Source of the DNA: Syngnathus acus
Lineage: Eukaryota; Chordata; Actinopteri; Syngnathiformes; Syngnathidae
DNA length: 64,000 nt
NCBI RefSeq assembly: GCF_901709675.1
Contig: NC_051096.1
Span: 7,095,001-7,159,000 of the forward strand
Direction: 5' to 3'
Of this stretch, positions 13,101 to 38,946 are shown piece by piece (within the stretch, counting starts at the first letter, position 1; every line of letters starts with the position of its first letter). Under the pieces are notes generated by a model that did no database searches, was not told the DNA's origin, and saw only the letters and a list, made by a program, of their open reading frames with translations. Both the position numbers and the translations under genes were made by a program.

Positions 13101-16100
13101 CTTGTTGGTTATGCTTTTAAATGCCTTAAAGTCAGAGTTAATTAACAACTCGCCTTTGTCCTGCCGCAGTTTCCATACATCAAGTTCAACATTCCGTGTT
13201 TCTTATGCAAACAGCACTAGTGTATCATGCCAAAGCATTTGTAATGCAACGCAATGCTAAATCAAGAAGAGTGTCTTAGCCAAGTGAAAGTGAAGACTGG
13301 GAACATTTGCACAAATGATGAATAATTGTCCAAGAGCCTGCAAGCATGCCCCACAAATAAACCTGTCACCTGTTTTCACCGCCTACTCGACACTGAGTAA
13401 TTGCACTGAAGCGGACGTTATGTTATGTTACTGGATGGCAGAGTTACTTACCTCCTATATTTATATCCGCAAACTTTTTCATAGGAATTTCAGGATGGCT
13501 TTACATCTGGGGATGTATTTTTGTTCTGCGTAAACAAGTACGCAAACCTGAACAGCAGATCAGACTGAAATCGTTTTAGGACCATAGAATAAAAGCTCAT
13601 TGTGAGTATGAATGGTATGATGATACAAGGTGGAAGCTCTGGGGAGACAACAACATAAGGACAGATGGAAGGTAAAGAGAAAGGAAGGGACGGGCGCGAA
13701 ACAAAGTCATGGAATACAAAGCCTTTAAAACGCAACAATGGACAAACATTTGGAAAAACAGCTTGGACTTGCATGAGGATACCAGATGGCTTGAGTAACA
13801 ATGAAAATGGATAGAACAACATAAATCAAGAAACATCCTGAAAGAATAAATTCCCGGTATGGTTGCCGTTTGAAATAAACCCTGAATTGTTTACAAACGA
13901 TATTTGATTGATGCTTAGCAGTGGAAATATAGAACACTTTAAAGCTTGTAACATTTTGTTAGACAAATATTTATATCTATATATGAAATATATAACATTT
14001 ATATTAAATATATTCAATATTAAAATATTTATATTTATACAAATAAAATATGCAGCAAAGCGCCTCGACGCCTTTTTAGTTAAATCACTTGTCTAGTCGA
14101 GTGAGCGCATGGCACTCCAACAAGATCTACTTGACCTTTTCTGTTTGCAGACGCGAGTAAAAACAATCGTGTGCTAAATTCAGCACCATTAAACCAAAGC
14201 GTTTCATTGTTCATTACCGGCGGAGGAGAAAATGAATTTGTCTTCATGGATCACTAGTTGCAAAGCAAGCAGGTTGTACACAAACCAATTCGGCCACTTA
14301 GTGTGACAACCCAACAAGCGGCAATCAAAAAGCAAAAGGCCATCGTTGTCACACTGCACAACATGGCCGTCGCCGGCGAGCGTGTGGTGACTCATGTTTG
14401 CCAGAGGGAGACAGTTGACGGACAAATAAGAATTACAGCTCTGGCCTCTTTATCTTCCCGTTTGACTTACTACTACACTCGTGTGATTGATGGCTGAATG
14501 CAGGCCTTGCTGTGTAGGAGATGAAGAGACACGAGCTGCAATGTCGAACAAAAGGCAAACACAAAAGCAGAACCAAGACAAGAAGAATTGGAAAGATAGT
14601 GAATAGACATTGTTAGTCGTCGGAAGGGATGAGCTACCATTTGTTCCCGAGAATACTGTTGTCAATGCATGTTGTACGTCATTTTCAATTCTGTTGAGTA
14701 CTGCTGAATTTGAATAATTACGGCTCACAACTTTGAGGTTGACCCAGTTCCCCAGCAGCTTTACTCGCAACCCTTAAAAGCCAAAATCACTATTTGGAGA
14801 CTGGGCTGATTTGTTGTTGCATCTTACTGGGCACTTTTTCATGTGTCACGTTAAACATAATACGTCTGAACACTTCTTCACTTCACATTTTTGCCAGAAA
14901 GGTAATTTTCTGTCTTATGTCGCAATCACAAGTCCTTTGAGCCAACTCTTAATTACAGAAGCAGCCACTTCAGGCAATTTGAAAGCAGTCGTGATAAACT
15001 AAGGTGTTTACATCATCAAAAAGCAGCTGCGCTCGTAGCAGAATCGGGAGAAATTAGCATCGCTCATCACGCGCCGGAGTGCTGACTCCACGCAAGTTCA
15101 AATTTGAACATTTGCCGTATGAAAAGTTTTTCATAACAGGTGAATTCTATTTGGAAAGTCACATTTCAGTGGATCTGACCTAAGCCAGTGACATTTGCGT
15201 GGCTCATCCACAGGAGCTTGATTTTATGTTCACTTTTTAATAAATCCATAGCAATGTAATCAAAATACCGTGCTGATAACACACTTGGCAGACCGAGTTG
15301 ACTAAGTTGCCTAGCAACGGCAATGTGTGCGTGGCGCATCCAATATAAAAAAAACCCCATAAAAATCCCCTCCAACTCCAAAAAAAAAAAAAAAATCAGA
15401 TTTGGAATTGGCTGCAGGTAACTTTTTTCTTTGCACACACGTGCAGACATGTCGGCCGTTGTTTTCACCAGTTTTCCAATTTTCCATCAGGCCGAGCACT
15501 ATCAGTAGTGTTGTATGCTGTGGACCCGTTCGATCAGTCTCAGGGAATAGAGTGTGCCTGCAGCTCCGTGCATGGCCAGCGCTTCTTCTCCCAGGGGCCA
15601 CTTCCCCTTAATTGAAACTCAACTGAAACACAAGCCTGCAAAGTACAGAGGCTCCTGCGACACTGTTATCTGCGACCTCACGAGTGACGGGCAGCAGCCT
15701 CTGGCTTGGGAAAAAAAAAAAAAAAGACCATCCCTCGGTCCTGGGCACACAATGGAATATGACAATTCCACGTAGGCACACAAAAAAATGGAACCGAGTC
15801 ATGATCTGGACCGTGACTGAAAGTAGATGGCGGCTCAATGGAATAATAATGATGGAAATTAAAGTCAGGAGGATGTATTGCCACAGGACAATGCAAAATA
15901 ATCGGATGATAAGATGGCTAGAGGTAAACGGAAAGTCAAGTATGGACAAATGAAATGAATGAGATTGCTGGCTTAAAGTGGGTTAAGGCTGCAGGCTATG
16001 CGCTAATCACTGTTTAAGTCTGTTAACTGTGGAGGCATAGCAAAGCGATTCCTTACACAATATGGATAATGAAATAAAATTGAGCCGCTGCCAATAAATG

Positions 16101-16352
16101 ATTGTGATAGACCTTCCGCTTCAAAATGTGCATGTATTGCCAACAACAAAGGAGTATAATATTAGACACACTAGAATAATGATGATAGGGCATGGAGAAA
16201 GCTTAGCAATTTAGTTTGATACACTGTATTATGCTGATACCTCCAATAAAGCTGGCGACTGATTAAAAAACATCTATTAGGCAATGATTAAAAAACAAAT
16301 GTAAGCAGGGGCACTTGTACCTCAAGGCATTGTTGTTTGAATGGGCAAATTA

Positions 16353-16521
16353 CCGTAATTTTCGGACTATAAGTCGCGGTTTTTTTCATAGTTTGGGTGG
16401 GGGGGCGACTTATACTCAGGAGCGATTTATATACATATATATGGGTTTTTTTCACTTTTTTGGGCATTTTATGGCTGGTGCGACTTATACTCCGGTGCGA
16501 CTTATAGTCCGAAAATTACGG
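16353..16521. mobile_element. MITE with about 25-bp perfect terminal inverted repeats, flanked by TA
   Basis: The left end CCGTAATTTTCGGACTATA continues into AGTCGC and is exactly mirrored at the right end by GCGACTTATAGTCCGAAAAT running to TACGG. A TA dinucleotide flanks both sides (16351-16352 and 16522-16523), consistent with a Tc1/mariner-like target site. The interior (about 120 bp) contains three more GCGA(C/T)TTATA motifs and a poly-pyrimidine stretch. There is no coding capacity, so it would be mobilised in trans. Confidence 0.75.
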
Positions 16522-17484
16522 TATGTTTTTTTTTCCACTGGTAAAAAAAAAAATATATATCTATTTTCTTTGGACATGGCAAGGTCACATGGCAGTTCTG
16601 CTGACGAGTTCCTTTCTAACCTTCCTCCCGCTTCCCACCATTAACAAGCAACAGCAGGGCACATGCTTAGCATGCAGCAACACCTGTCTTGCCCACAGTC
16701 CTGTTTTTTTTTTTTTTCCCCAGCAGCTTCATCGTCAGCATCTCCAAGTGAGCTTGCCGTAGTGTTGAAGGCAGACTTAGAGTGAGGCTCTTTGTATTCT
16801 GTTAATCCCCCCCCGCCTCCAAGTACAGTTGCAAAGGGTAATGGAGGTTAACAAGAGCTTCACTTACACACACGCTGACTGAGTTCCTGAGAGGCCAGAG
16901 GAAAAAGCACAGTGCGTGCTATGTAGAAGCCTCTCCATGGGCCTGTTCAATTCAATTCGGGATGCTTGTAGTACCTTCTTGATGGATTTATGATGGCACA
17001 AGATGCCAAACAGTCCCTTGTGTATTTTTAAATAATTCATTCCATATGTACAATATACGACATTCCATTTATTTATTATTAATTTATTGAGTATGCAGCG
17101 GTCACAAAAATAACTCATGAAGTTTTACTCTGATGAGGAACTAACATCTCATACAATGTTGATGAGCATGTTGCACTTGATCTACAAAGATTCCAATTTA
17201 TTTTTTTTTTTTTACAAAGATTCCCTGGCTGGAACAGATTGTGCGCATTGTTGGCAACAGATGTCTACCTATTTGCATATACTAGTTGCAGGACTTTGAT
17301 TTGTCAGATCAAATTCTGCTTAGTAGAAATTCATATAAAGTTGTGGCAAGTGGGTGCATTGGAATAAAAAAAAAATTGTTCTGCTTCATTTGATATATTA
17401 CACATCTCGGTAATTTACACCTATGAATCAACCTTTTAAGAGATCAGATGAAGGGAAATATACCTTTTAAAAAAAAATGGCTGA

Positions 17485-17540
17485 CTAAATTACCTCGGAT
17501 ATGTCTTGATCTCTAAATTACCTCGGATATGTCTTGATCT
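17485..17540 (+). repeat. Perfect 28-bp tandem duplication
   Basis: Unit CTAAATTACCTCGGATATGT plus CTTGATCT occurs twice without a spacer (17485-17512 and 17513-17540). The copies are identical, so the event is recent or the assembly has a local duplication. Confidence 0.9.
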
Positions 17541-20500
17541 GAGACTCTCAGCCTGGATCTTTTCAATAAATCAGAGTTAATACAATGTTGGTACTTTTTC
17601 ATCAAATGTTGGCTCAGGCTGGGCATAGCGCATCTCTAGAAATAGCAGGAGAACTCGGCTCAATATCTTTGTCGCATCCAATTGTAATTGCGCGGGGCAA
17701 CGGTGGCATCTCTGTTTGGATATTGCTGGGTTAGATTTCCCAAGAGTTTGGAAAAGCGTAAAAAAAACTCTCTCAAAGTCTTTCTGTTGTTCTCAGTGTC
17801 ACACCTTTTGGGCCGTGGCAAGACGACAAATCTCATCTGTCATTTGAATGGATGGATTTATTGGAAAGCAAGAAAATAGCTGACATCTCTATGGAGACAG
17901 ATTTGAAGTGGAAACATTACAAACTGTTTTTATTTCTGGCATTCCACCAATGATTACATGAGCAAAAAGAAAAAAACAAATCCTCCTTCTGCATTGTCAT
18001 GGTTACGCACAACAGGACCTATCAGATGGGATATTTAAAAACAAAAACGATTCCTCTCAGCATTGTGCCGGCCAAATATTTCCATTTACTGCACCAAAAT
18101 GCACAAAACAATCATTTTAGCAACACTTCTCTTCCTCCTCCCAAATTTTTCCTTCTGCTCCTCTGCATCACTTTCTCCTTCCTCCTCTGTCTCTTTTCCT
18201 TTATCGGACATAAATTTCAACACATCCTTCTCAAGAGGGACCATCATTAGCCGCTAGTCTTTAGCAGATGGACTTGGCAGTGCAAAGGCGGTCAATGGTA
18301 ATATCCGATCCCACTCCAGTCATTAGGCGAGCATTAAAACTGACACGGCAGATTTTCATTTTGAATAACAATAAACCTTTGTCTAAATCTCACCTTTTAA
18401 TAACCTAGCAAATTAGGACTGAGAGAATCATAATCAGCTCCTCGCTCCAACTGCTTAATTACAACGACATGACGCACACTCCGCCATAGGATGACGCTGA
18501 CGACACACAAGAAAGGAAATGAAGTCGAGATGGGCTTCAGCCGCTCTGTTTGAAGTCAGCCGGAATAACAGCATTAATATAAAACACAGAGAATTGCAAG
18601 GCCGCTGTCTGTCAGACGGGATATTTACGTGTTTCCACAAATGAAATCCTAGTTGGCCTTGCCGATGCAATTTCTGATATTTGTTATCTTTGCTTTTAGC
18701 ACTATTGATGATCAAAATGACAGCTTTCACTCAAATCGTAAATTGTATCTGTCATTTATTTTGGAGTTTCATTGGCACAACTTGTTAGTCTCAAAAATCA
18801 TCCAATATAACAGTGCTCCATATAATTTAATTGCAAAGCAGGAAAAAAAAAGGGAAAGTGACAACTAAGCATAAATAAAGAGATAAAAGATCCCACGGGA
18901 TCAGGTTGAACGGCAATCTGCTCAATGCTTGTCAAAGTCAAAGGCACTCAAAAGGTGAACTTCATCCGACTCCTTGCGATAATTGGCCAATAAAATAAAA
19001 CACTAACAAATGTGTTTGCTGGCCCCGAGGGGGTAATGAGATACATGAAAGACTTCCAATATTTTCTGACTGATGATATGATGGCTGCGTAATGAAGACT
19101 AATATGTCGCTTATAAATAGCTGGTGGGTGGATTTGGTGTCATACGACCTGAGGGTGCGACGTAGCGTAGTAAATGACTGCCATAGCACAACAGTTGCAT
19201 CATTTCTTCATCAAATATTCTGTACCTATTTTCTTTTGTACTGACATCACTCAACCACACCACAAGCTGTAGCCAAATAAGATGACAGGAGACTAAAGTG
19301 GGGGAAAAAAAATGAAAGCCATGCTGCTCATCCAGTGAATTGCATGCAAATGATAGTTTTCAGTTTTTCCTTCTATAAATAAAACTATTGTCATTCAATT
19401 AGGCCTCCACCGTCTCTTCATTAACATGGATGTCCGACAACCAGTTTGGCATTCTTCCCTGATCGTCACTGTTAATGTCATGACAGATTTATGAAGAGCA
19501 ATTCGGCAAGTGAAACCGCAGTAAAGCAATTTCCCCCCGTGAGTGATGGCACACGTTCTACTGCCACAGCGCCACGCACTTTCATTAATTCATCCTGCCA
19601 TTTCGCATTGGCACTCTTCCCCCCCATGCTAAAGAAGCACTAGCACTTAGGTGCATTAGTTTGAAACTTCATCATTTTCTCTTTTCTGATTTACAGAAGT
19701 GCGACTGAGTACAAGAGTATATAAAGGATTTTTCCTTGTGGTAGCAAATACGAGGAGGCGTCTCTCATTAGGTGCATCGGTGGTTGCCGGCGTAGTTACA
19801 AGGCCAGGCCATCCTCAGGTCGGACTGGAGGATAATCAAAAGATAGGATGACACATGGCGTGTCCCTGAAGAGTAGCCACTGGTGTGGGGGGGGGCAAAG
19901 GATCGCTGCCCGGCATCAGACTCACAACATGGACTACATACTGATATGGACACAGAAAGACAGCAGCGCAAAATGAAACTGACATAAAATGGATTCCTGG
20001 CCCACACACAAAGCATATGTGAGTTGAGAAAATAATTTGCAGAACAATAAAGATAACGTTCGAAATCTGCATACCACAGCCAAACAACAAGAATATTTTC
20101 AGCTATTACAAACACGACCCAGCTTATATTCATCTCAGTAAGTCGAAAAATGCCGTAAAATATTCGAAAGTATATACCCAGTTGCTTTACAGTCTTAAGC
20201 ACTGTGAGGCATCGTTTCAAGCCAAAGGCATTAAAAGTTCCCCATCAATCATGTCTGCCCTTAAAGTGAAAGATGTTAAAATAATAATGGATGATCAGGT
20301 GCGCTGCTGTGCTATTGCTAACTACGCTGCCATAAATCATCAATAGAGCAGCCTGAACCCAAACAGGCATAAAATACATCATATCCTTTTTATGTACCCT
20401 ATCATTGCACAAGATGCCTTTCCAAAAAAAAAACCCAAAAAAAAAAACCCCCCCGCCTAACCTTGGCTTCTTTTTGCTGAGCACTCAATGTCCTCACACC

Positions 20501-23500
20501 CCTTTGTGTTGCATGGTACAAAATGCTCTGAGGGGACTGTAAAAAGAATGAATTTTCTTTTGAAGCCCAATATTCATGCTCCAGATCATGTGCACTTCCA
20601 TTTAGCAAACACATTTTTTACCTAATATTTGACTGATCTGTGCAAATAATACTAAAGTGATCAATTTTCCTTCATAATTAGCCAACCCTACTGAAGGAGA
20701 AAATATAATTGTAATTCATTGACACTAAAAATAATCAAACATATATTTTTTTAAATTATTTTTTGTAATTGTCAGCTAGACTACATTATAACATCTAAAG
20801 ACATCCATGAAAATATTCCGTGAAATTAACATGAAACAAGCTGAAAGTCAATAGCTCATTAGCAGTTTCCATCTTTGAGCACGATTAATTCATGTACGGC
20901 CTTGAATAATAACGAAGCCAATTACAGCACTGGAGCAAAGGCATGTGATTTTGCACCAGAAGCAACAGCACAGATTACCAAAAAATAAATAAAAAATGCC
21001 CGCTGAACCATTCTGCCTCCCCGTGAGCACCATTTATCCCTTTTAATAAGAAAACAGACTTAACTGACGGGTTCAAGTCGTTTTTTTTCCAAAAGCTCAT
21101 TATGGACCAACTCAACTTCTGGCTATTCAAGCAATCCAATATTCTCACATTATTTTTCTAACTGGTATATCAAGCCCTCACAAGCCCGGGCATCGCCATG
21201 ACAACCAATTTTCCCTCGACTACTTCCCATTCCATGTAAAGACCATTGCAAAAGCTGCTTTATGGAATGATGCCTTGTACAGTAAGTGCGCTTAGGGCCT
21301 ATTGATCCAGTTTTGTAAGATGGTGCTTGGAAAGTCCCTGCTGTCTGGCCTCCTGGATGTCCGCTTGTGGTTAGAGACTGCAGCAGACTGAGTGGAACCA
21401 GTCCATGGTGCCAGGCAAACTATAGATGGACCACTTAATGCAATCCCATTTGGCGATAACTGAATGAACGCGGCGTCGTTATTTCTTCTGTAGCCACTCT
21501 GAACGATTGTAAATTAAGTTCATCACTAGTATCCTTGAGAGAGTCAGTGTCATATTCAGAGATAGATATAGGTAAAATTATTTTACACATGGTGTGTCTA
21601 ACCTTGGTATTATTTTTCTGCCTCACAGCTCTTTTGTTCCAGGAAAAAAGAAACAACAGTGGTGTGTGGGTTTGTTTTCTTCTTTTTTTAAATTCTTTTT
21701 CTTTTCTTTTCATATATATATTTTATATATTATTTTTTTATGTTTAGTCAATGAGCTAAATCCTTATTTTCTTTCATGTTTATTATTGTGTATCCCCATC
21801 ATGTCCTGTTATTAACAAAAAAAGATAAAAAGCTCTTTTGTCAGAATGAAGGACATGTGAATGACTGCTGTTATCCAATTTTTCTTTCATTTCCCTGTAA
21901 AAAACATTGTTAGAAATTGGAGTGGATCTCCTGAAATGGATTGAAGGCCTAAGTGACTCATTATTTTAAAGTTATGGTGCACTATGGCATCTAAGCAGGG
22001 GCACAGTTTATGGTTTTATGAAAAGATATAGACCACATTTATATCTCAGGGACAGGTAAAAAAAAAAAAGCACTTTGTCAAAGGTATTCACTTTCATATC
22101 TTTCAAGCGCTGAGCCATAATGGAAGTCTCTGCAGAAGCAATCTTATTGACAGGAAATGATGAAAAAGAATTAATTTGACCTTCCCTTGCGGCAAGAATA
22201 AGCAAGGAAGAAAAAAAAGGGAGGAGACATTGGAGAGCGCAGTGAGGACGGACGGATGAAGTCAAGGGAAGCGTAAGGCTGAAGGGCTTTCATAGAGGCG
22301 GGCGCTGGTCCTGAAGGGAGAGCTGGGCTAATGAGAGCTCTCGCTTCGCCGGGCGTCTGATACAAGGGAAAGTCCAAAGGAAGAACAGAAGTCACACTGA
22401 AGCGCCTCCAGTTTTTTTATTTCATTTTTTTACTCACTGTATAATCCACTTTAGGGCAAGCATATTGCAAAAAAGACTGAAACAGATGCCTCAATGATGT
22501 CCTTATTATAAGTCTGTCCTCTAGAGTTTCGTTTAGTTTTCATCGTTCATCTCTAAACGGAATAAATGTAAATGTCAGCAATGACAAAAAAATAACACTA
22601 TCATTGATTCACGTACAAAAAGACATGACAGCTTTTTTTCTCTCCACTATTCCAGAATAAAAAACTTGATCTCCTGTTGCGTACGCACGACGTCAATCAA
22701 TAAAAGGAACGCAGAATAACAAATTGGAATAGTCACTTCTTTTTTTTAACATTGTTTGGTTTCGATAATAATATTTGCGATGACACTCCATCGTGTTTAC
22801 TCGCTACAATAGCCGCTGCTTGTCATGAATGAGTTGCTACGTGTGTGGTAAAATTTGTTTGGAGCATGAAATAGGCAAATGTGATTTTTTTTTAAATTTA
22901 TTAATACTTAAAAGAATCTGCCCCATTTGTCTTTGTCACCGTTAATGAGTCTTTGTTTGAGCAAATGAAGCATAAACACTCTGGCCATGTCTACATGCCC
23001 AGATTAGCGTGGCCTATTCTGAAAAGCGCTTTGGTGGTGGGGCGCCGTCAGCTGTGTAATTCAAGTAGCTTTTTTGAGAGCCATGATTTCACAAGCCAGT
23101 TAATAGCTTATTTATTAGCACCAGGGTTGAAAACGCCATTACGGTCCCGAGCATGAAATTGAATCCAGAAAAAGTTATAAATTGGATTTTTTTTTTTTTC
23201 ACTTGGAAAGAAACGCAACACCAATTTTTCAATTTTTTGCATTTATGTTAATTAAGAGCGAGTCCGTGTAGCCATTGTAGGACCTTGCGCACATTTTATT
23301 ATTATTTTTTTTTTTAAACGCCACCATAATTCATCATATTTTCGAACATGTCTAAGGTTTGATGTAAATCTATAACCGGCTTCCATTCCCTCATGACATC
23401 TCATCTCAGGTGAAGGAATATTATTGTTTGTTCCAATACTAGATGCAAGGTTAATATAAAGTTGTATAGCTTGTGGGTCTATCTAGGAAAATCAGACATG

Positions 23501-25053
23501 TGAGAGCAAAAACAGAATCGGTCAGATGTTTTCTTATGAGACACGAGTTTATTGCTTTTTCTGTTACCTATCGATCCTTGTTATTGCAATTTCTTCACTT
23601 TTAGGTTTTTATAATACTGGCACTATTTTTTTTCATTTCCTGAGTGTATACTGTTGAAAGAAGAAAACATTCCTACCCACCCAAATATCAATAATGCTAG
23701 TTTTCCTAATTTAACATGCCGGTGCTCATTTTTCCCGTTTACGCAAAAGAAAAGAAAAACTGCTGTTGTTCCTTTGGCCTTTCTCAGATAATTGTAACCT
23801 CGCAGATCTCTGTTGTCTTCCAATCGCACTGACACGGGGGACACGGGGAAATCTAATTATTCCCCCTCGCATGGCCCAGTAACCCTTAAAGGTCAATCAG
23901 TGTCCGTCTAGCCGGACCTGTCTGGGTACACTGCAGTAATTACAACACCTCATTTTCTCTCTCTTTTTCTTTTTTCTTTTCCTCCATTAGTGTTTTGTGC
24001 CGCAATGTCATGATCGATAATAGATGTGTCTCACCTCCTTATCATTGCTACAGAAATATTGGGCTATTTTTCTCTGACCTGCTTTTTTTGCGCTTTTGTT
24101 ATTTTCACACTGACATTTAACACACCTTTTTGCATGGGATATATTTACACACCGCTTAATCTTCCACAATTACGTTTCCATAGATACCTTTTGGAAAATA
24201 GTATAGTGTTTAACGTGTGGGGCCAAATTGCCTCGACAGAGATGAAGGACTCGTTGGCAGTCATCGAAAATACCTGATTTTAGTTGCAGCTGCTGGGTTA
24301 TCTTAACTGATATTCACATTTAATGATCATCATAAATAATAAAGTGCGGAAACTATGAAGGGAGCTATCAATAGTCATAAAAACTTGTTTGTTTTGTACA
24401 ATATGGCTAACTTTTGATGCACTGTTGGTCTTGCGTTTATCTATAAAACAACAGTAACATTAATTATTCTTATTTTCCGTGGGATTTTTTTTTTTTTTTT
24501 TTCAAAATCCAATATGGGTTCCTTTTCTCGCCACCAAACCGTTCTGTCAGACACACTTTTCATCCCACCTACCTTCCAGTTTTCCTCTCCGCTCGATCTT
24601 CTCACCCATCTGTCGTCTCACCTCTCTTTATTTTTTACATGATGCCTCATCACCAGCCGCTCCATTGCTATTTATCTCATTTCCCTTCTCTGTAGTTCCA
24701 ATCCCAAGTAGTTACAAGTCTTTTTGCCTCGAGCAACAGCTCAAGGTGCGGATGCCCTGGGCATCGAAATACATTGCTTTCTCTCCAACCTGCTTCCGAG
24801 TTCTTGTAAAGTAAAAAAAAACAAAAAAAAAACAGACCAAGGGGTGTTTGAAAAACCCAGAAGGATTTCATGAGCTCCCATTACACTTGGGGATAAGCTT
24901 CACAGTAGCTCTTCAACTCCAAAGAGTGCATATTGTAATTTGACCTGAGGCTAGAAGGTCATTGACCTTGTTCCATCTATTCGTATTCACAACTCACAAC
25001 GTCCATGTTGTTATTTCACACACTCCACATTTTAGTGAGTAAAATTCCTCGAA

Positions 25054-25059
25054 TTTATT
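25054..25059 (-). terminator. Candidate poly(A) signal for a read-through samd12 isoform
   Basis: AATAAA on the minus strand lies just after the TAG stop (25076-25074) that closes the read-through frame of samd12 exon 4. It might serve a short isoform ending in this exon. This is inference; chance occurrence in AT-rich DNA is likely enough to keep confidence low. Confidence 0.25.
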
Positions 25060-25076
25060 TTCAACCCCGGAGGCTA

Positions 25077-36656
<11,580 letters not shown>

Positions 36657-38114
36657 GGGATTCTGGATCCATAAGATACCTCCAATAAGGTGATGAGACC
36701 TGCCGAGCATTGCAAACCACACACAGTCCAGAAGATTCTCTCAAATCCCCTCAGAGATGCTTCAGTAGCTGTTTACTCTCAATTACAGGCGAGATGATTC
36801 GCATGTTAGACCACCTGCTGCAGGATGAGCTGGACTAGTTTTAGAGAAATGCGGTGGACGGAGAGTGACATCACATGACAAAAGCCACCGTGCCTTTCCA
36901 AACAAATTGGAAGGAGATGATTGTGCAAAACAAAGCCGACACTGTTAGTCTGCAGACCTGTGTCGTGGTGTGTCACTCTGCAAAAGCATCACGCGCACAA
37001 TGGGAAACAATGGAAAATGCGCGTGCACACGAACAAGGCTGTCTGCAAGTGATGCGTGCTGTCATGAGTAGATTACCGGCACAGTGATGCGGAAAAGAAA
37101 AAAAAAAAAAAAAGGGCTTGCAAAGCATTACCCAATCACGAGCTTTCACACTTGACCCGTTCTAAGTCTGGGCACGCAGCGAAGCCTTCCTTGTCTTTAA
37201 CTATTTCCTTTTTTTTGTTTGTTTATTTGTCCCCCCCACACAAGCAAACATCATGTCACCTTACCTTCGACGGCCATGACGTCACTCCAGAGATGAGGGC
37301 ATCACTGGCAAAGGAGATGGAGAAAATTGGAAAGGCAACGCTTTCTCTTTCTACCTTGTTCTGCCGTGTTATCATTTCATTGCTGCGGGCAAAGCAGAGT
37401 GCAGAGCTGCTGCCGCACCTCAAAGCATTATGGGCAATGTAGTCATACGCTGGCTGGATTTTCAATGAGTCACTCATTCCCTATTTAAATAGGGATTTTT
37501 ATACAATAGAATAAAATGAAATATTCTTTTAAATTGAATGTTCTATGATGTTTTCGTTGTCTTCTTTTTCTTCTTTTATTCTTCTATTGTTATTATTTAG
37601 TTTACCAGGTTGGTGTGCAAGATTATAAATGCCACATCAATATATTCTCTGTAATGCTGATTCTCTTGACATCTAAAGAAAATGGTGCCAAGACTAAAGA
37701 CAGCAAAATAAATTACAGCAAAACATGATTTTATTGCAATGAAATGCAAACTCCACAAATCAAAGGACAAATTTACCAATCAGTGACACCTTGAGGAAAA
37801 AATATCATTTATACAACCTTTTTTGTCAATAAAGTTATGCCGTTGCTTGCCCTTTTGTTTCCATATCTCATATTCTTTTATGCTTAGGCAGCACATAGAC
37901 AAGTGCTGCATATATTAAAAAAATAAAATCAAAATAATAAAGCAAATTTATAGGCTAGCTGTTATAATTCTGACAGGGACAAGGTCCAATTAAGTCTCAG
38001 AAATCACATTTAAACTGATTAATCCAGTTAAGAGTAAAAAAAAAAAAAAAAGCCCATAATTTACCTATTAATTTTTCAAGAACCAAGCTGGGGGAAGGTT
38101 ACATTCAAATGAGG
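36657..38114. other. Intergenic: samd12 5' side and 3' flank of lectin gene 1
   Basis: Since both genes read on the minus strand, the samd12 5' UTR and promoter should lie in the lower part of this interval, but no TATA box or CpG-rich core is evident. The upper part should contain the 3' UTR of lectin gene 1. An AATAAA on the minus strand at 37730-37735 is a possible, somewhat distant, poly(A) signal for it. Confidence 0.5.
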
Positions 38115-38856
38115 CTATACATAATATTTAGGTGCGCCCCAATGTGCCCCAAAGAATGTAAAAGAGTTTCCACGGTTTTGGCCGCTGATGAGGATCAGCT
38201 CAGTGTCCTTGGTGGGGGCATACATGTTGAAGGAATTGCCAACGGGCTGTCCCGCTTGCAGCGTTCGGCCCTTGTTGGTGATGAACACAAGCGAGTGAAT
38301 GACATTGGTGTACTTTCCAGAAACCTGAATAAAGGTTTCACCCTTGAACAACTCCAGCTCCTTGGGCATTCCTGTTTCAGAGCCAATTAGAGCTGACCAA
38401 GTGCTACCATAGCGGAACTGGATACTGATGGAGAAACGAAACACGTTAGTTACATTATCATGTGTAGGCAACTCCAGTCCTATCCGATTGCGTTTATCAA
38501 ATATTTACCCGGTGATAAAGCTGTTGTATCGCTCCCATAACTTGATAGCTGTGATGGGCCCATCTCCACCGAGAGTGAATGATGTACCTCCCCCAGGGCC
38601 TACCGGCTGGGAAAAGGCGTACTGGTCTGCCTGGACTGGAAGGAAGAAAAAAAAAAATCAGGAAGCTCCACCAAAAAAAAATAAAAATAAAAATTGAATC
38701 ATAGCTTTCTTATCTGATCACAAAATATTCCCTCTTTGTCAAATCTTTTGATAGTTGTTATGTTTTCAAAAATGTGTCCAGTAATGCTAAATGAAATAAC
38801 TTACCATTATAAAATACACAAAGAACAAGTATGGCGGTGATTACAATGTTTGGCAT
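38115..38856 (-). CDS. Secreted ZG16-like jacalin-type lectin, copy 1 (divergent)
   Basis: Predicted secreted lectin of 162 residues. Coding exons: 38856-38805 (signal peptide MPNIVITAILVLCVFYN), 38635-38509 and 38424-38115, with phases 1 and 2 as in the other copies. Cleavage is likely after VQA, before DQYAFSQPVG. The domain has the Gly-rich start VGPGGGTSFTLGGDGPITAI, then IQFRYGSTWS, ELELFKGETFIQVSGKY, HSLVFITNKGR, GNSFNMY and a terminal GAHWGAPKYYV, the jacalin beta-prism order seen in mammalian ZG16. The ZG16 GxxxD sugar loop reads GNSFT here, without Asp. There are no Cys in the mature protein. It probably binds glycans or matrix in mucus or secretory granules, by family. It differs clearly from copies 2-4, so it is an older duplicate. 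Genes of this type occur widely in fish; orthology to human ZG16 itself is not claimed. Confidence 0.85.
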
Positions 38857-38946
38857 TCTGTAAAAAACAAACAAAAAATATAAATATATTTATATATTTA
38901 GTTACTTTGTACATTTGTGAGGTATTTAAGCAGCCTCTGTTGTTAC

